Below are positions 15,289 through 22,606 of a DNA stretch of 34,535 nucleotides, one piece after another; positions within the stretch are counted from its first letter, which is position 1; the number at the start of each line of letters is the position of its first letter. A model generated the notes under the pieces. It made no database searches and had not been told where the DNA came from. It saw only the letters and a program-made list of their open reading frames with translations. The stretch covers positions 1 through 34,535 of the forward strand of contig VFZX01000035.1 in assembly GCA_016871015.1 (NCBI GenBank), read 5' to 3'. The stretch is from Acidobacteriota bacterium (GTDB lineage: Bacteria; Acidobacteriota; Terriglobia; Bryobacterales; Bryobacteraceae). Made by a program: the position numbers and the translations under genes.

Positions 15289-17885
15289 GCGCCCGCCTCC
15301 AAGCGGCCGGACGCCACCCGTAATCGCCGCCACGAACTGCCTTCCCAAAGACCTTCAGAGACCTCATGCTCGGCGGCCAGCAAAGCCGCATACCTTGAAC
15401 CGGGACGCGACCGAAGCTCCTCGGGCGAGCCGTCTTCCACCACCTGTCCACCTTCGATCACCAGGACGCGATCGAAGACCCCGGTTGACTTCGCGTCGTG
15501 CGTGATGCACAGCATGGTCGCCTGGCGCCAGATTGCGCGGACCCGCCGGGTCAGCGTCATCCGATTGTCGTGATCCAGCCCCCGGAACGCCTCGTCCAGG
15601 ATCGCCAGCCGGACACCCGAACGCAGCATCGCCCGGCCCAAACGGACGCGCTGGCCCTGGCCTCCGGAAAGCGCGGCGCCGCCTTCGCCGAGGTTGGTCT
15701 GCAGGCCATCCGGCAGCTTGCCGAGCACATCCAGCAGCTCCGACTGTTCGACCACCTCGCCGATCCGCGCGTGATCCTCCGGCGCCGACCCGTAGGTCAG
15801 GTTGTCGGCGCAGCTTGCGTTCCACAGGTGGACCTCCGGGTCCACCCAGGCGATCTGCCTTCGCAGCTCCGCCGCGGCTCCTCCTTTGAGCTCCTGTCCG
15901 TCCACGATCACGCGGCCCTCCGAGGGCCGGTGCCAGCCCAACAGCAGTCCCACGAAGCTTGACTTTCCCGCCCCCGACGGACCGACGATCGCCACGTGGG
16001 TGCCGGGCTGGATGTCCAGATCGAACCCCCTCAGGATCTCGTGCCCGCCCGCCCGCACGGCGACTCCTTCGAGCCGCACCGCCATCCCGGGCGCGCGCCC
16101 ATCCAGCCGGACCGGCTCCGGGACCGGCTCCTCGATTGCACCCAGTGGCTCAATCAGCCGGAGCGTCGTATTCCGGAACGCCGGATACTGCGCCGCGCCT
16201 TGGACCAGTGTCTGCGCCAGCGTTGGCAGTCCCAGGACCCAGTAAACCAGCAGCAATCCGGTGCTCGCCTCTCCTTGCCGCTGGAAGTGGTCGAGGACGA
16301 CCCATGCGCCGAGTCCATAACCCACGGTCATTTGCAGCCCGTCGAGGAGCACGGTGCTCCGCTGCAGACTCAGCGCCGCGCCCGCCCATTCTCCCAGCAG
16401 ATCCTGATGGGCGCGGCGGATCGAGTGCGCCGCCCCGTGCGAACGGATTGCGAACAGCCCGAGGAGCGAATCCAGGTAGAACCGGCCCAGTGCGCCGAAG
16501 TGAGTCCGAAGGCGGAGATCCTTCTCCATGAGGTGCTGGCGGGCAAGCCACGGACCGGCGAATGCCACCGTCAGATAGACACACAGGGGCAGAGCCGCGC
16601 CCGGATCGAGCCAGAGAATTCCGGCCGAGGTGAACAGCATCTCGAAAGTGCTGCGCAGCATTCGTCCGGCGAATTCCGGCAGGTGCCGGATGTTGTGCAG
16701 GCTGTGGCTGCGCTCGGCCATGTCGGACTTCGGGCGGCTTTGAAAGTACCGGTCGCCGAGCCGCGGAAGCTTTGACAGAAACCGGACCCGCATGCGGATT
16801 TCGAGTTGCCTGCCCATGCGCAGGATTCCGGTGACATACGGGATCTCCACCAGCAGCAGCACCATCAGCAAGATCAAAAGCGCGGCGAAAGCTCCGAGCC
16901 GTTGTCCGGAAAATCCCAGTTCGCGCGCCACGTCGAACAGGCCGCGGAACAAGACGCCTTCGAGCAGGGTCCCGGCGGCGGCCATAGCCATCGCGGACAC
17001 GAGAGCGGCCGGCGCCAGCAGCCCGTCCTCGCGCAGCATGGACCAAATCGCACGCCACGCGGGCGGGGGCTTTTCTTTGAGGGCGAGCGCCAATTCGGGC
17101 GAGAGATCGTGTCCCGGGCCCTCTTTCTTCTTGCCGGCGGCTTGAAGGTACACCGCGCCTTCGAGGGTCACGTTGCCATCAGCCGCCTCGCGAACCATCC
17201 GCATCGATTCGGGGATCCGATCCGGACTCCTGAGGAACGCATCAAGCGTGGAGGCAGCCGCGCGGCGGCTGATAGCTCCGGAATCGAGCAGCGTCCGCGT
17301 GACCCGGATCGCGGAATCGAGGTTGGCGAATCCGCGCCAACCGGGGTCAGCCGCGGCGTTCGCGATCAACTCCAGCGCCCGCTTGGATCCGATCCCGATG
17401 CCCGAGAGCCGCTCGGCCTGCATCTTGGTGTTCAGGTCGTTGCCCGCGAACTCGCGCCAGGCCTCCGCCGGGATCACCTGGGAATGACGGTAGACAGTGT
17501 CCAGGAACTGGCGCACCCGGCACCAGTACCTCCCCACGCCCGGATCCATCACCTGGAGCCAGCCTCCGGCCCGCCGCCAGATGATGACGAAGTGAGTCAT
17601 CCCATTGCTGGTGTGAATGACGATGAGGGCCGGGAACACCTGGGCGCTCGACAGCATCAGGTGGTCCAGCGGCAGCATCGTTTGCGAAGCCTCGAGACCA
17701 AGCTGATTCGCGACCACCTCCAGTGTGTCGATCGAGGTCCCGTCGACGTCGGTCTGGCAGGCCTCGCGAAGCCGCCCGTAGCTCGCCCGGACTCCAAAGC
17801 CCTCGAGCAGCGACTTCAGGGCCGCGGGGCCGCAGTCCATCGCCGAGGTCTGCACGACTTCGGGAACGAACCAGCGCCGGCTCAC
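15285..17885 (-). CDS. C39-peptidase ABC exporter, first ABC of an NHLM-like peptide export cassette
   Basis: 866 residues. Residues 1-120 are a complete C39 peptidase domain: Q12 and C18 in QTSAMDCGPAAL, H98 (MTHFVIIW) and D114 (VMDPG). These domains cut leader peptides after double glycine while the transporter exports the core. Residues ~125-280 form an extra, helix-rich segment not found in 700-residue relatives. The membrane domain (~285-580) follows, then the ATPase with Walker A GPSGAGKSS (K641), signature LSGGQ (739-743), Walker B LAILDEAF and a full H-loop plus C-terminal strands. Starts at GTG 17885, overlapping the HlyD stop (GTGA), and ends overlapping the next GTG start. Cargo unknown. 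Confidence 0.92.
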   Translation of the reverse strand: MSRRWFVPEVVQTSAMDCGPAALKSLLEGFGVRASYGRLREACQTDVDGTSIDTLEVVANQLGLEASQTMLPLDHLMLSSAQVFPALIVIHTSNGMTHFVIIWRRAGGWLQVMDPGVGRYWCRVRQFLDTVYRHSQVIPAEAWREFAGNDLNTKMQAERLSGIGIGSKRALELIANAAADPGWRGFANLDSAIRVTRTLLDSGAISRRAAASTLDAFLRSPDRIPESMRMVREAADGNVTLEGAVYLQAAGKKKEGPGHDLSPELALALKEKPPPAWRAIWSMLREDGLLAPAALVSAMAMAAAGTLLEGVLFRGLFDVARELGFSGQRLGAFAALLILLMVLLLVEIPYVTGILRMGRQLEIRMRVRFLSKLPRLGDRYFQSRPKSDMAERSHSLHNIRHLPEFAGRMLRSTFEMLFTSAGILWLDPGAALPLCVYLTVAFAGPWLARQHLMEKDLRLRTHFGALGRFYLDSLLGLFAIRSHGAAHSIRRAHQDLLGEWAGAALSLQRSTVLLDGLQMTVGYGLGAWVVLDHFQRQGEASTGLLLVYWVLGLPTLAQTLVQGAAQYPAFRNTTLRLIEPLGAIEEPVPEPVRLDGRAPGMAVRLEGVAVRAGGHEILRGFDLDIQPGTHVAIVGPSGAGKSSFVGLLLGWHRPSEGRVIVDGQELKGGAAAELRRQIAWVDPEVHLWNASCADNLTYGSAPEDHARIGEVVEQSELLDVLGKLPDGLQTNLGEGGAALSGGQGQRVRLGRAMLRSGVRLAILDEAFRGLDHDNRMTLTRRVRAIWRQATMLCITHDAKSTGVFDRVLVIEGGQVVEDGSPEELRSRPGSRYAALLAAEHEVSEGLWEGSSWRRLRVASGRLEAGA

Positions 17886-19054
17886 TTTCTCCCCTGTCTC
17901 GGTGCGCCCACCCAGTTTCCGGCCAGGCGGAGTGCCAGCTCGGCCGGGGAAACCCGGTCCACTACGATCTCGACGGACCCGGGAAGTCCGTGGTCAAGCT
18001 GGACTGCTGCCGGCTTTGGGTTCACAATCGCAAGGTCTACCTGGACCGTGCCCGCGCGCGCCTCCTTGGCGACGTTGATGACCTCGCCGTGCACGAAACC
18101 ATACTGTGCCCAGGGATACCCGTTGAGCCGCATTCGCGCCTTTTGCTCTTGCCCGATGCGTCCGAAGGCGGCTGCCGGCTCATATTGCGCGACGATGATC
18201 ACTTGTCCACCGGCCGGCAGGATTGTCGCCAATTCGGTGCCCGCGGGGACGAACGCGCCAGGCTGAAGAGTGGGCGCCGCTCCGATGATGCCCGCCACAG
18301 GCGCGCGAATCACGCGGCGGCCGATTTCATGACCCGCCCGCGGCAGGGTAGAAGTCACGTTTGCCACGTCGGCGCGATCCCGCTCGATCTGCGTTTGAAT
18401 TTCCTGCTCGCGGATCTTCCGCTCACTGTCCTTACGCCCCTTCTCCTCTTTCTTCTGCTCGATTAACCGGTGCAGCCGCTCGATCGTGGCTCTCTGCTCC
18501 GCCAGCGCCGTTTCGGCTCGCGGGAGCTCGGCGGCAGCAATCAGTCCTTCTTTTTTCAATGCCCGGATCCGCGCCAGTTCGGTCTCCAGGTGCGCTCTCT
18601 TCAGGTTCGCGCCCCGCAACTCTTCCTCCGTCACACGGATCTCCGCCTCGGTGGTCCTGTGGTCTGACTCCACGCCTCTGCGCACCGCGTCCAACTCCTC
18701 CTGCCGGGCGCGGATGTTCTGCTGCAAGCCGGCGATCCGTGTCTGCGCTTCGGACCGCTCCATTTGCTGGACCTCACTGGCCAGCACCGCCAGCTCGTCG
18801 CCCTGTTTCACTTCGCGCTGAATCCGGAGATTGGCGGATATCAGGCGCCCCGAAATCTCCGCCTCTACTTTGTAAGGCGCGTCGCTCGACTCCAGCCGCG
18901 CGGTCTCCGTCACTTCATACAGCGGCACCTTGGTCTGCGTGAACCACCAGATCCAGGCGCCGCTCAGCATAGCGGCGAGAAGCAGTTTGAGCCCTGCTCC
19001 CCGGAAGCTATCTGCTTCCAGCAGCGAACCGGTCCGTGCGAATCCCTGGGGCAA
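17882..19054 (-). CDS. HlyD-family membrane-fusion protein (periplasmic adaptor)
   Basis: 390 residues: cytosolic tail (1-20), one transmembrane helix (~21-40), a first lipoyl-like half (~62-93, VEAEISGRLISANLRIQREV), a long coiled coil (~95-240, rich in Glu/Arg/Gln heptads), the second lipoyl half (RRVIRAPVAGIIG, ~243-275) and beta-barrel/membrane-proximal domains. Such adaptors link an inner-membrane ABC exporter to an outer-membrane channel. TTG 19054 is the likely start, 3 nt after the alanine dehydrogenase stop; no better ATG or GTG is close. Its stop overlaps the C39-ABC start. No TolC-like gene is in the window, so the outer-membrane partner must lie elsewhere. Confidence 0.88.
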   Translation of the reverse strand: MPQGFARTGSLLEADSFRGAGLKLLLAAMLSGAWIWWFTQTKVPLYEVTETARLESSDAPYKVEAEISGRLISANLRIQREVKQGDELAVLASEVQQMERSEAQTRIAGLQQNIRARQEELDAVRRGVESDHRTTEAEIRVTEEELRGANLKRAHLETELARIRALKKEGLIAAAELPRAETALAEQRATIERLHRLIEQKKEEKGRKDSERKIREQEIQTQIERDRADVANVTSTLPRAGHEIGRRVIRAPVAGIIGAAPTLQPGAFVPAGTELATILPAGGQVIIVAQYEPAAAFGRIGQEQKARMRLNGYPWAQYGFVHGEVINVAKEARAGTVQVDLAIVNPKPAAVQLDHGLPGSVEIVVDRVSPAELALRLAGNWVGAPRQGRK

Positions 19055-19057
19055 GGG

Positions 19058-20169
19058 TCAAATCACTTCTCGCAGCTCTCGATACGTACGGTTCTGCGAT
19101 TCCGCCACCGCCGCGTACGTAATGTGCCCGTTGCACGTGTTGACACCCTGGCGGATCGCGTCGCTGCGCTCGCACGCGGCGCCCACGCCCTGGTTGGCGA
19201 GCTGCATCAGATAGGGGAACGTCGCGTTGGTGAGTCCGAGTGTCGAGGTGTTGGGGACCGCGGCGGGCATGTTCGACACACAGTAGTGGATCACCCGCTC
19301 CTCGACGTACACCGGATCGGTGTGGGTGGTCGCGCGCGAAGTCTCGAAGCACCCGCCCTGGTCGATTGCCACGTCGACGACCACGGATCCCGCGCGCATG
19401 TCGCGCAGCATCGAGCGCCGCACCAGCCTGGGCGCCGAGGCGCCTGGAATCAGCACTCCGCCCACCACCAGGTCTGCGAGCTTCACCGACTCGTGAATCG
19501 TCCAAACGTTCGACGCCAGCGTGACGATCGAATTGTTGAAGATGTCGTCCAGGTCGCGCAGCCGCTCGAGATTCTTGTCGATGATGGTCACGTGGGCGCC
19601 GAGGCCTACTCCCATCTTGGCCGCGTTGATCCCCACGACGCCGCCGCCGATAATGACAATGTTGGCGGGCGCACACCCGGGATTCCGCCGAGCAGGATCC
19701 CGCGGCCGCCGTTCGGCTTCTCCAAATACTGCGCGCCCACCTGGATCGCCATGCGTCCCGCGACTTCGCTCATCGGTGTGAGCAGCGGCAGCGAGCCATC
19801 CTTTTCGCGGATCGTCTCGTAGGCGACCGACGTCGTGCCGCCTTCCACGAGCTTTTCCGTCAGCTCCGGCAGCGGCGCCAGATGCAGGTAGGTGAACAGC
19901 ACCAGGTCCTTGCGCAGGAACTCATACTCGGAGGTCTGCGGCTCCTTCACCTTGACCACCATGTCGGCGGAGTTCCACACCTCAGCGGCGGAATCCACCA
20001 CTGTGGCGCCTGCGCGGGCGTAAATGTGATCGGGGATCGAACTCAGCACACCGGCGCCGGATTGCACGATGACCTCGTGCCCGGCCTCGGTCAGCGCGGC
20101 CACGCCGCTCGGAACGACACCGACGCGGGATTCGTGATCTTTGATTTCCTTCGGAACGCCAATAATCAC
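19058..20169 (-). pseudogene. ald: Alanine dehydrogenase with a single-base frameshift
   Basis: Two overlapping frames together make an alanine dehydrogenase (NAD-linked, L-alanine to pyruvate plus ammonia). The first (from GTG 20169) has R15, K75 (VVKVKEP) and H96 ([11 protein letters not shown]), then loses frame after GGIPGV. The second resumes with [20 protein letters not shown], the NAD-binding GxGxxG loop, and contains VDVAIDQGG and [12 protein letters not shown]. Restoring one G on the minus strand at about 19672-19674 gives V-A-P-A-N and puts the catalytic Asp at residue 270, exactly as in known Ald proteins, with a total of 370 residues. The gene is therefore intact except for one deleted base: a true mutation or a sequencing/assembly error. 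As written, translation would stop at 19606. It overlaps the upstream stop in GTGA. Confidence 0.9.
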
Positions 20170-20720
20170 TTCGGACTCTCCAGGTTTGCAGGCTTCGGCG
20201 CTTGGAGCTGCGGGGCGATGGGAGCTACCGCGGCCGGAGCGGTCCGCTTGGGGCCGAGTCCGAGTGCGATCAGCGACATCGCGCCCAGCTTGCCGTCGGC
20301 GCGGAGGTTCTGCTCTCCCTGGAACTTCTTGAGTGCATCAGCGGAACGCTGATCCCATTTACCGTCGGGTTCTTTTTGCAGATAGCCGCGGTCGGCCAGC
20401 GCGCGCTCGATCTCGGCGTAGCGGTCCTGTGTGGGCGCCTGCTGCCCTGGATTGTAGAACACCCGGCGTGGCGCGGGACCCTTCGCCTTCCACTTCGTGG
20501 CGACCCGTTTGTTGCTGTTCTTCTTGGTGGCGGAGGTCGCCGTTCCATACGTACGCCGGATCGAAGTGGAACGCTTGTACACGGGCGCTTTTTTCGGTGC
20601 TGTGGCGGCTTTCGCCGGCGTTTTGGCAGGCGCTTGCCGAACCGGCGGAGCCGAGCTTCCGCGCACGGTCCAGAAGAGCAGGATGGCTACCACCATCCAG
20701 GAAACCTTGATCCAGGGCAC
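20166..20720 (-). CDS. Membrane-anchored or secreted peptidoglycan-binding domain protein
   Basis: 184 residues. An N-terminal hydrophobic segment (~6-19, a signal or anchor) is followed by a Lys/Ala/Pro-rich basic linker (~25-95) and a PG_binding_1-like three-helix domain (101-156: [48 protein letters not shown]). A short Ala/Pro tail ends the chain. It probably holds something to, or senses, the cell wall in the periplasm; there is no catalytic domain. GTG 20720 is supported by the TACACT element 7 nt upstream. It is the first gene of the exporter directon and overlaps ald by 4 nt, so ald translation is coupled to it. Confidence 0.82.
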   Translation of the reverse strand: MPWIKVSWMVVAILLFWTVRGSSAPPVRQAPAKTPAKAATAPKKAPVYKRSTSIRRTYGTATSATKKNSNKRVATKWKAKGPAPRRVFYNPGQQAPTQDRYAEIERALADRGYLQKEPDGKWDQRSADALKKFQGEQNLRADGKLGAMSLIALGLGPKRTAPAAVAPIAPQLQAPKPANLESPK

Positions 20721-20727
20721 GAATTAG

Positions 20728-20733
20728 AGTGTA
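20728..20733 (-). promoter_or_regulatory. Leaderless-type -10 hexamer TACACT heading the exporter directon
   Basis: TACACT, 7 nt (CTAATTC), then GTG 20720. This is the only promoter-like element I see in front of the seven-gene minus-strand directon. It faces the MFS promoter 20 bp away. Confidence 0.6.
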
Positions 20734-20752
20734 ACGCAATCCCGAGATCCAG

Positions 20753-20758
20753 TATGCT
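20753..20758 (+). promoter_or_regulatory. Leaderless-type -10 hexamer TATGCT for the MFS gene
   Basis: TATGCT, 8 nt, then ATG 20767, without a Shine-Dalgarno sequence in between (ATCCCCTT). Confidence 0.55.
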
Positions 20759-20766
20759 ATCCCCTT

Positions 20767-21990
20767 ATGGCGTCTTCCGGGATCCAATGGCCTCTCATCA
20801 TCGTCCTGTTCGGGACCGCGGCATTGAACTACGGCGACCGGACCGCGGTGTCCGCCGTCCTGCCGCTGCTTCGCAAGGATCTCGGAATGTCGGACCTCGC
20901 GCTCGGCAGCATCGGCACTCTCTTCCTGTGGGCCTACGCCGCGGGCTCGCCGTTCGCCGGCCGGATCGCTGACCGGAAGTCGCGCAGCAAGCTCGTGGTC
21001 TATAGTCTTGCCGCCTGGAGCCTGGTGATGGTCCTCAGCGGATTCGTCAACACGTCCGGACAACTGCTGTTCACGCGCGTGCTGCTTGGTCTGGCCGAGT
21101 GCCTCTATCTCCCCGCCGCCCTCGCGCTCATCGCCGACCACCATCCGCCGCAAACCCGCGCCACCGCCATGGGGATCCACTTGGCGGGCCTCAATTCCGG
21201 CCTGATCTTCGGTGGACTGCTCGCGGGATGGCTCGGCGACAATTTCGGCTGGCGTCCGTCGTTCTTTATCCTCGGCGGCGCGGGACTCGTGCTGGCTGTG
21301 GCCGCGCTGCGGATCCTGCGCGACGGCCCGCATGCAGCGGCATCGGAGCCAGCTCCGCCGCTGGGCGAAGCGCTGTCGCGGCTGATGGGCACGCGGTCAT
21401 ACGTTGTGGTGATGCTGCAGGCGATGATCGTCGCCACCGGGACCTGGATGTTCTTTAACTGGCTGCCGCTCTACTACCAGGAAGCCTTCAAGATGAGCCT
21501 GGCAGGCGCCGGCTTCTCAGGGACGTTCATGCTGCAAGCTGCCGCGGTGACCGGTGTCCTCGCGGGTGGCTGGCTTTCGGACCGCGTGGCCCAAGGCGGA
21601 CTCCGCCGCCGGATGCTTTCGCAAGCCTCGTTCTACCTGTTCGCGGCGCCGTTCCTGCTGACCTTCGCGGGCAGCCCCAGCTACGCCCTGATCAGTGGAT
21701 CCATCTTCAGCTTCGCTCTCCTGCGCGCCGTGGGCCAAGCCAACGAGATCCCTACCACTTGCGACCTCCTGCCGGGCGGGCTCCGTTCAACCGCGATCGC
21801 GCTCATGAACACGGCCAACTGCTTCGCGGGTGGTATCGGCAGTCTGCTGGCCGGGATCCTGAAGCAGGATTACGGCCTGGGCGGAGTCTTCAGCGGCGTC
21901 TCGGTGATCATGGTCGTGGCGTCGCTGCTGCTGTTCGCCGGCTACCGGCTGTTCCTGCAGCGCGATCTGGCGCGGGCTACTGCTCGGTGA
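20767..21990 (+). CDS. MFS transporter, anion:cation symporter-like
   Basis: 407 residues with about twelve hydrophobic segments. The N-terminus has [21 protein letters not shown], which matches the ACS (hexuronate/glucarate/phosphate) branch of the major facilitator superfamily, where an Asn-Tyr-x-Asp-Arg pattern ends helix 1. Loop 2-3 has the family motif [13 protein letters not shown]. The likely substrate is an organic anion such as a sugar acid, fitting the nearby sugar-acid enzymes (inference). It is transcribed divergently from the exporter directon with a 46-bp gap, and its 3' end overlaps the convergent cyclophilin gene by 14 bp. Confidence 0.87.
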   Translation: MASSGIQWPLIIVLFGTAALNYGDRTAVSAVLPLLRKDLGMSDLALGSIGTLFLWAYAAGSPFAGRIADRKSRSKLVVYSLAAWSLVMVLSGFVNTSGQLLFTRVLLGLAECLYLPAALALIADHHPPQTRATAMGIHLAGLNSGLIFGGLLAGWLGDNFGWRPSFFILGGAGLVLAVAALRILRDGPHAAASEPAPPLGEALSRLMGTRSYVVVMLQAMIVATGTWMFFNWLPLYYQEAFKMSLAGAGFSGTFMLQAAAVTGVLAGGWLSDRVAQGGLRRRMLSQASFYLFAAPFLLTFAGSPSYALISGSIFSFALLRAVGQANEIPTTCDLLPGGLRSTAIALMNTANCFAGGIGSLLAGILKQDYGLGGVFSGVSVIMVVASLLLFAGYRLFLQRDLARATAR

Positions 21991-22456
21991 TGGTAATTCG
22001 AGTCAGCTCGTCGCCCTGCCGGACGGCGTTCACGATGTTCTGACCCGAGAGAACCTTTCCGAAGACGGTGTGTTTGCCATCGAGCCAGTCGCAGACGATG
22101 TGCGTGATGAAGAACTGGCTGCCGTTGGTGCCTGGCCCTGCGTTGGCCATCGACAGCGCGCCGGCACTATGGCGATGGGGATTCCCCTTGAACTCGTCGG
22201 CGAACCGGTAGCCAGGACCGCCGCGCCCCGTGCCCTCCGGGCATCCGCACTGAATCATGAAATTGTCAATCACGCGATGGAACTTGATGCCATCATAAAA
22301 TCCGTCCCGTGCCAGGAACACGAAGTTGTTCACCGTCACTGGTGCTTCTTTCGCGAATAGCTCACAGACAATGCTGCCCCGCGTGGTCTCAAACGTGGCG
22401 CTGTATTTCTTGTTGACGTCGATCGTCATCGGCGGCGGAGCCGCGTATTGTTTCAT
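21977..22456 (-). CDS. Cyclophilin-type peptidyl-prolyl isomerase
   Basis: 159 residues, the size of a single-domain bacterial cyclophilin. Visible are the catalytic-region motifs [16 protein letters not shown] (Arg in FHR, Gln in MIQ), [35 protein letters not shown] and HTVFGKV. It isomerises Xaa-Pro peptide bonds. There is no signal peptide, so it is cytosolic. GGAGAGG abuts the ATG directly, too close to serve as a normal Shine-Dalgarno sequence, while a TATCCT -10-like hexamer sits 7 nt upstream, favouring a leaderless message. Confidence 0.93.
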   Translation of the reverse strand: MKQYAAPPPMTIDVNKKYSATFETTRGSIVCELFAKEAPVTVNNFVFLARDGFYDGIKFHRVIDNFMIQCGCPEGTGRGGPGYRFADEFKGNPHRHSAGALSMANAGPGTNGSQFFITHIVCDWLDGKHTVFGKVLSGQNIVNAVRQGDELTRITITEQ

Positions 22457-22463
22457 CCTCTCC

Positions 22464-22481
22464 AGGATAGCCTGCTATCCT
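22464..22481. promoter_or_regulatory. Perfect palindrome carrying back-to-back TATCCT -10 hexamers
   Basis: AGGATAGC-CT-GCTATCCT is an 8-bp perfect inverted repeat with a 2-bp centre. On the minus strand TATCCT (22464-22469) is 7 nt from the cyclophilin ATG. On the plus strand TATCCT (22476-22481) would start an RNA near 22488. It could equally be an operator for a dimeric regulator. Confidence 0.5.
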
Positions 22482-22485
22482 CTTG

Positions 22486-22606
22486 GCGGAGTGCGGTGAT
22501 CCCGCGGAGTGCGAACACAACTCCTGCGTGAGTACGAGGTGGCCCCATGCTCGAAGACAAACCCCGGGAGGCGGCTTGGTGCTTGAAGCCCAAGCAAGCT
22601 GAGAGG
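22486..22606 (+). ncRNA. Possible structured small RNA in the 150-bp gap after the cyclophilin gene
   Basis: The gap has no reading frame of note but shows several stems: GCGG/CCGC (22493-22505), GGAGT/ACTCC (22506-22524), CGAG/CTCG around 22535-22555 and GCTTGG/CCAAGC (22574-22595), plus a possible closing pairing of CCTCT (22479-22483) with AGAGG near the end. A 10-bp direct repeat GCGGAGTGCG occurs at 22486 and 22504. A -10-like TATCCT lies just upstream on the plus strand. I cannot match it to 6S, SRP or a riboswitch with confidence, and the strand is inferred from the promoter only. Confidence 0.35.

Noticed and set aside
14449-15573. Plus-strand open frame of 374 codons opposite the two ABC genes
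   Set aside because: Gln/Arg/His-rich antisense shadow with no domain; spans the junction of two real genes.
16806-18266. Long plus-strand open frame of 486 codons opposite the exporter genes
   Set aside because: It is antisense to two strongly supported genes (C39 ABC, HlyD); the composition is Arg/His/Pro/Gly-rich as expected for a shadow frame in GC-rich DNA, and no domain is recognisable.
22486-22606. A definite 6S or SRP RNA
   Set aside because: I could not find the characteristic SRP core or the full 6S closing stem and bubble by eye; kept only as an unassigned candidate.
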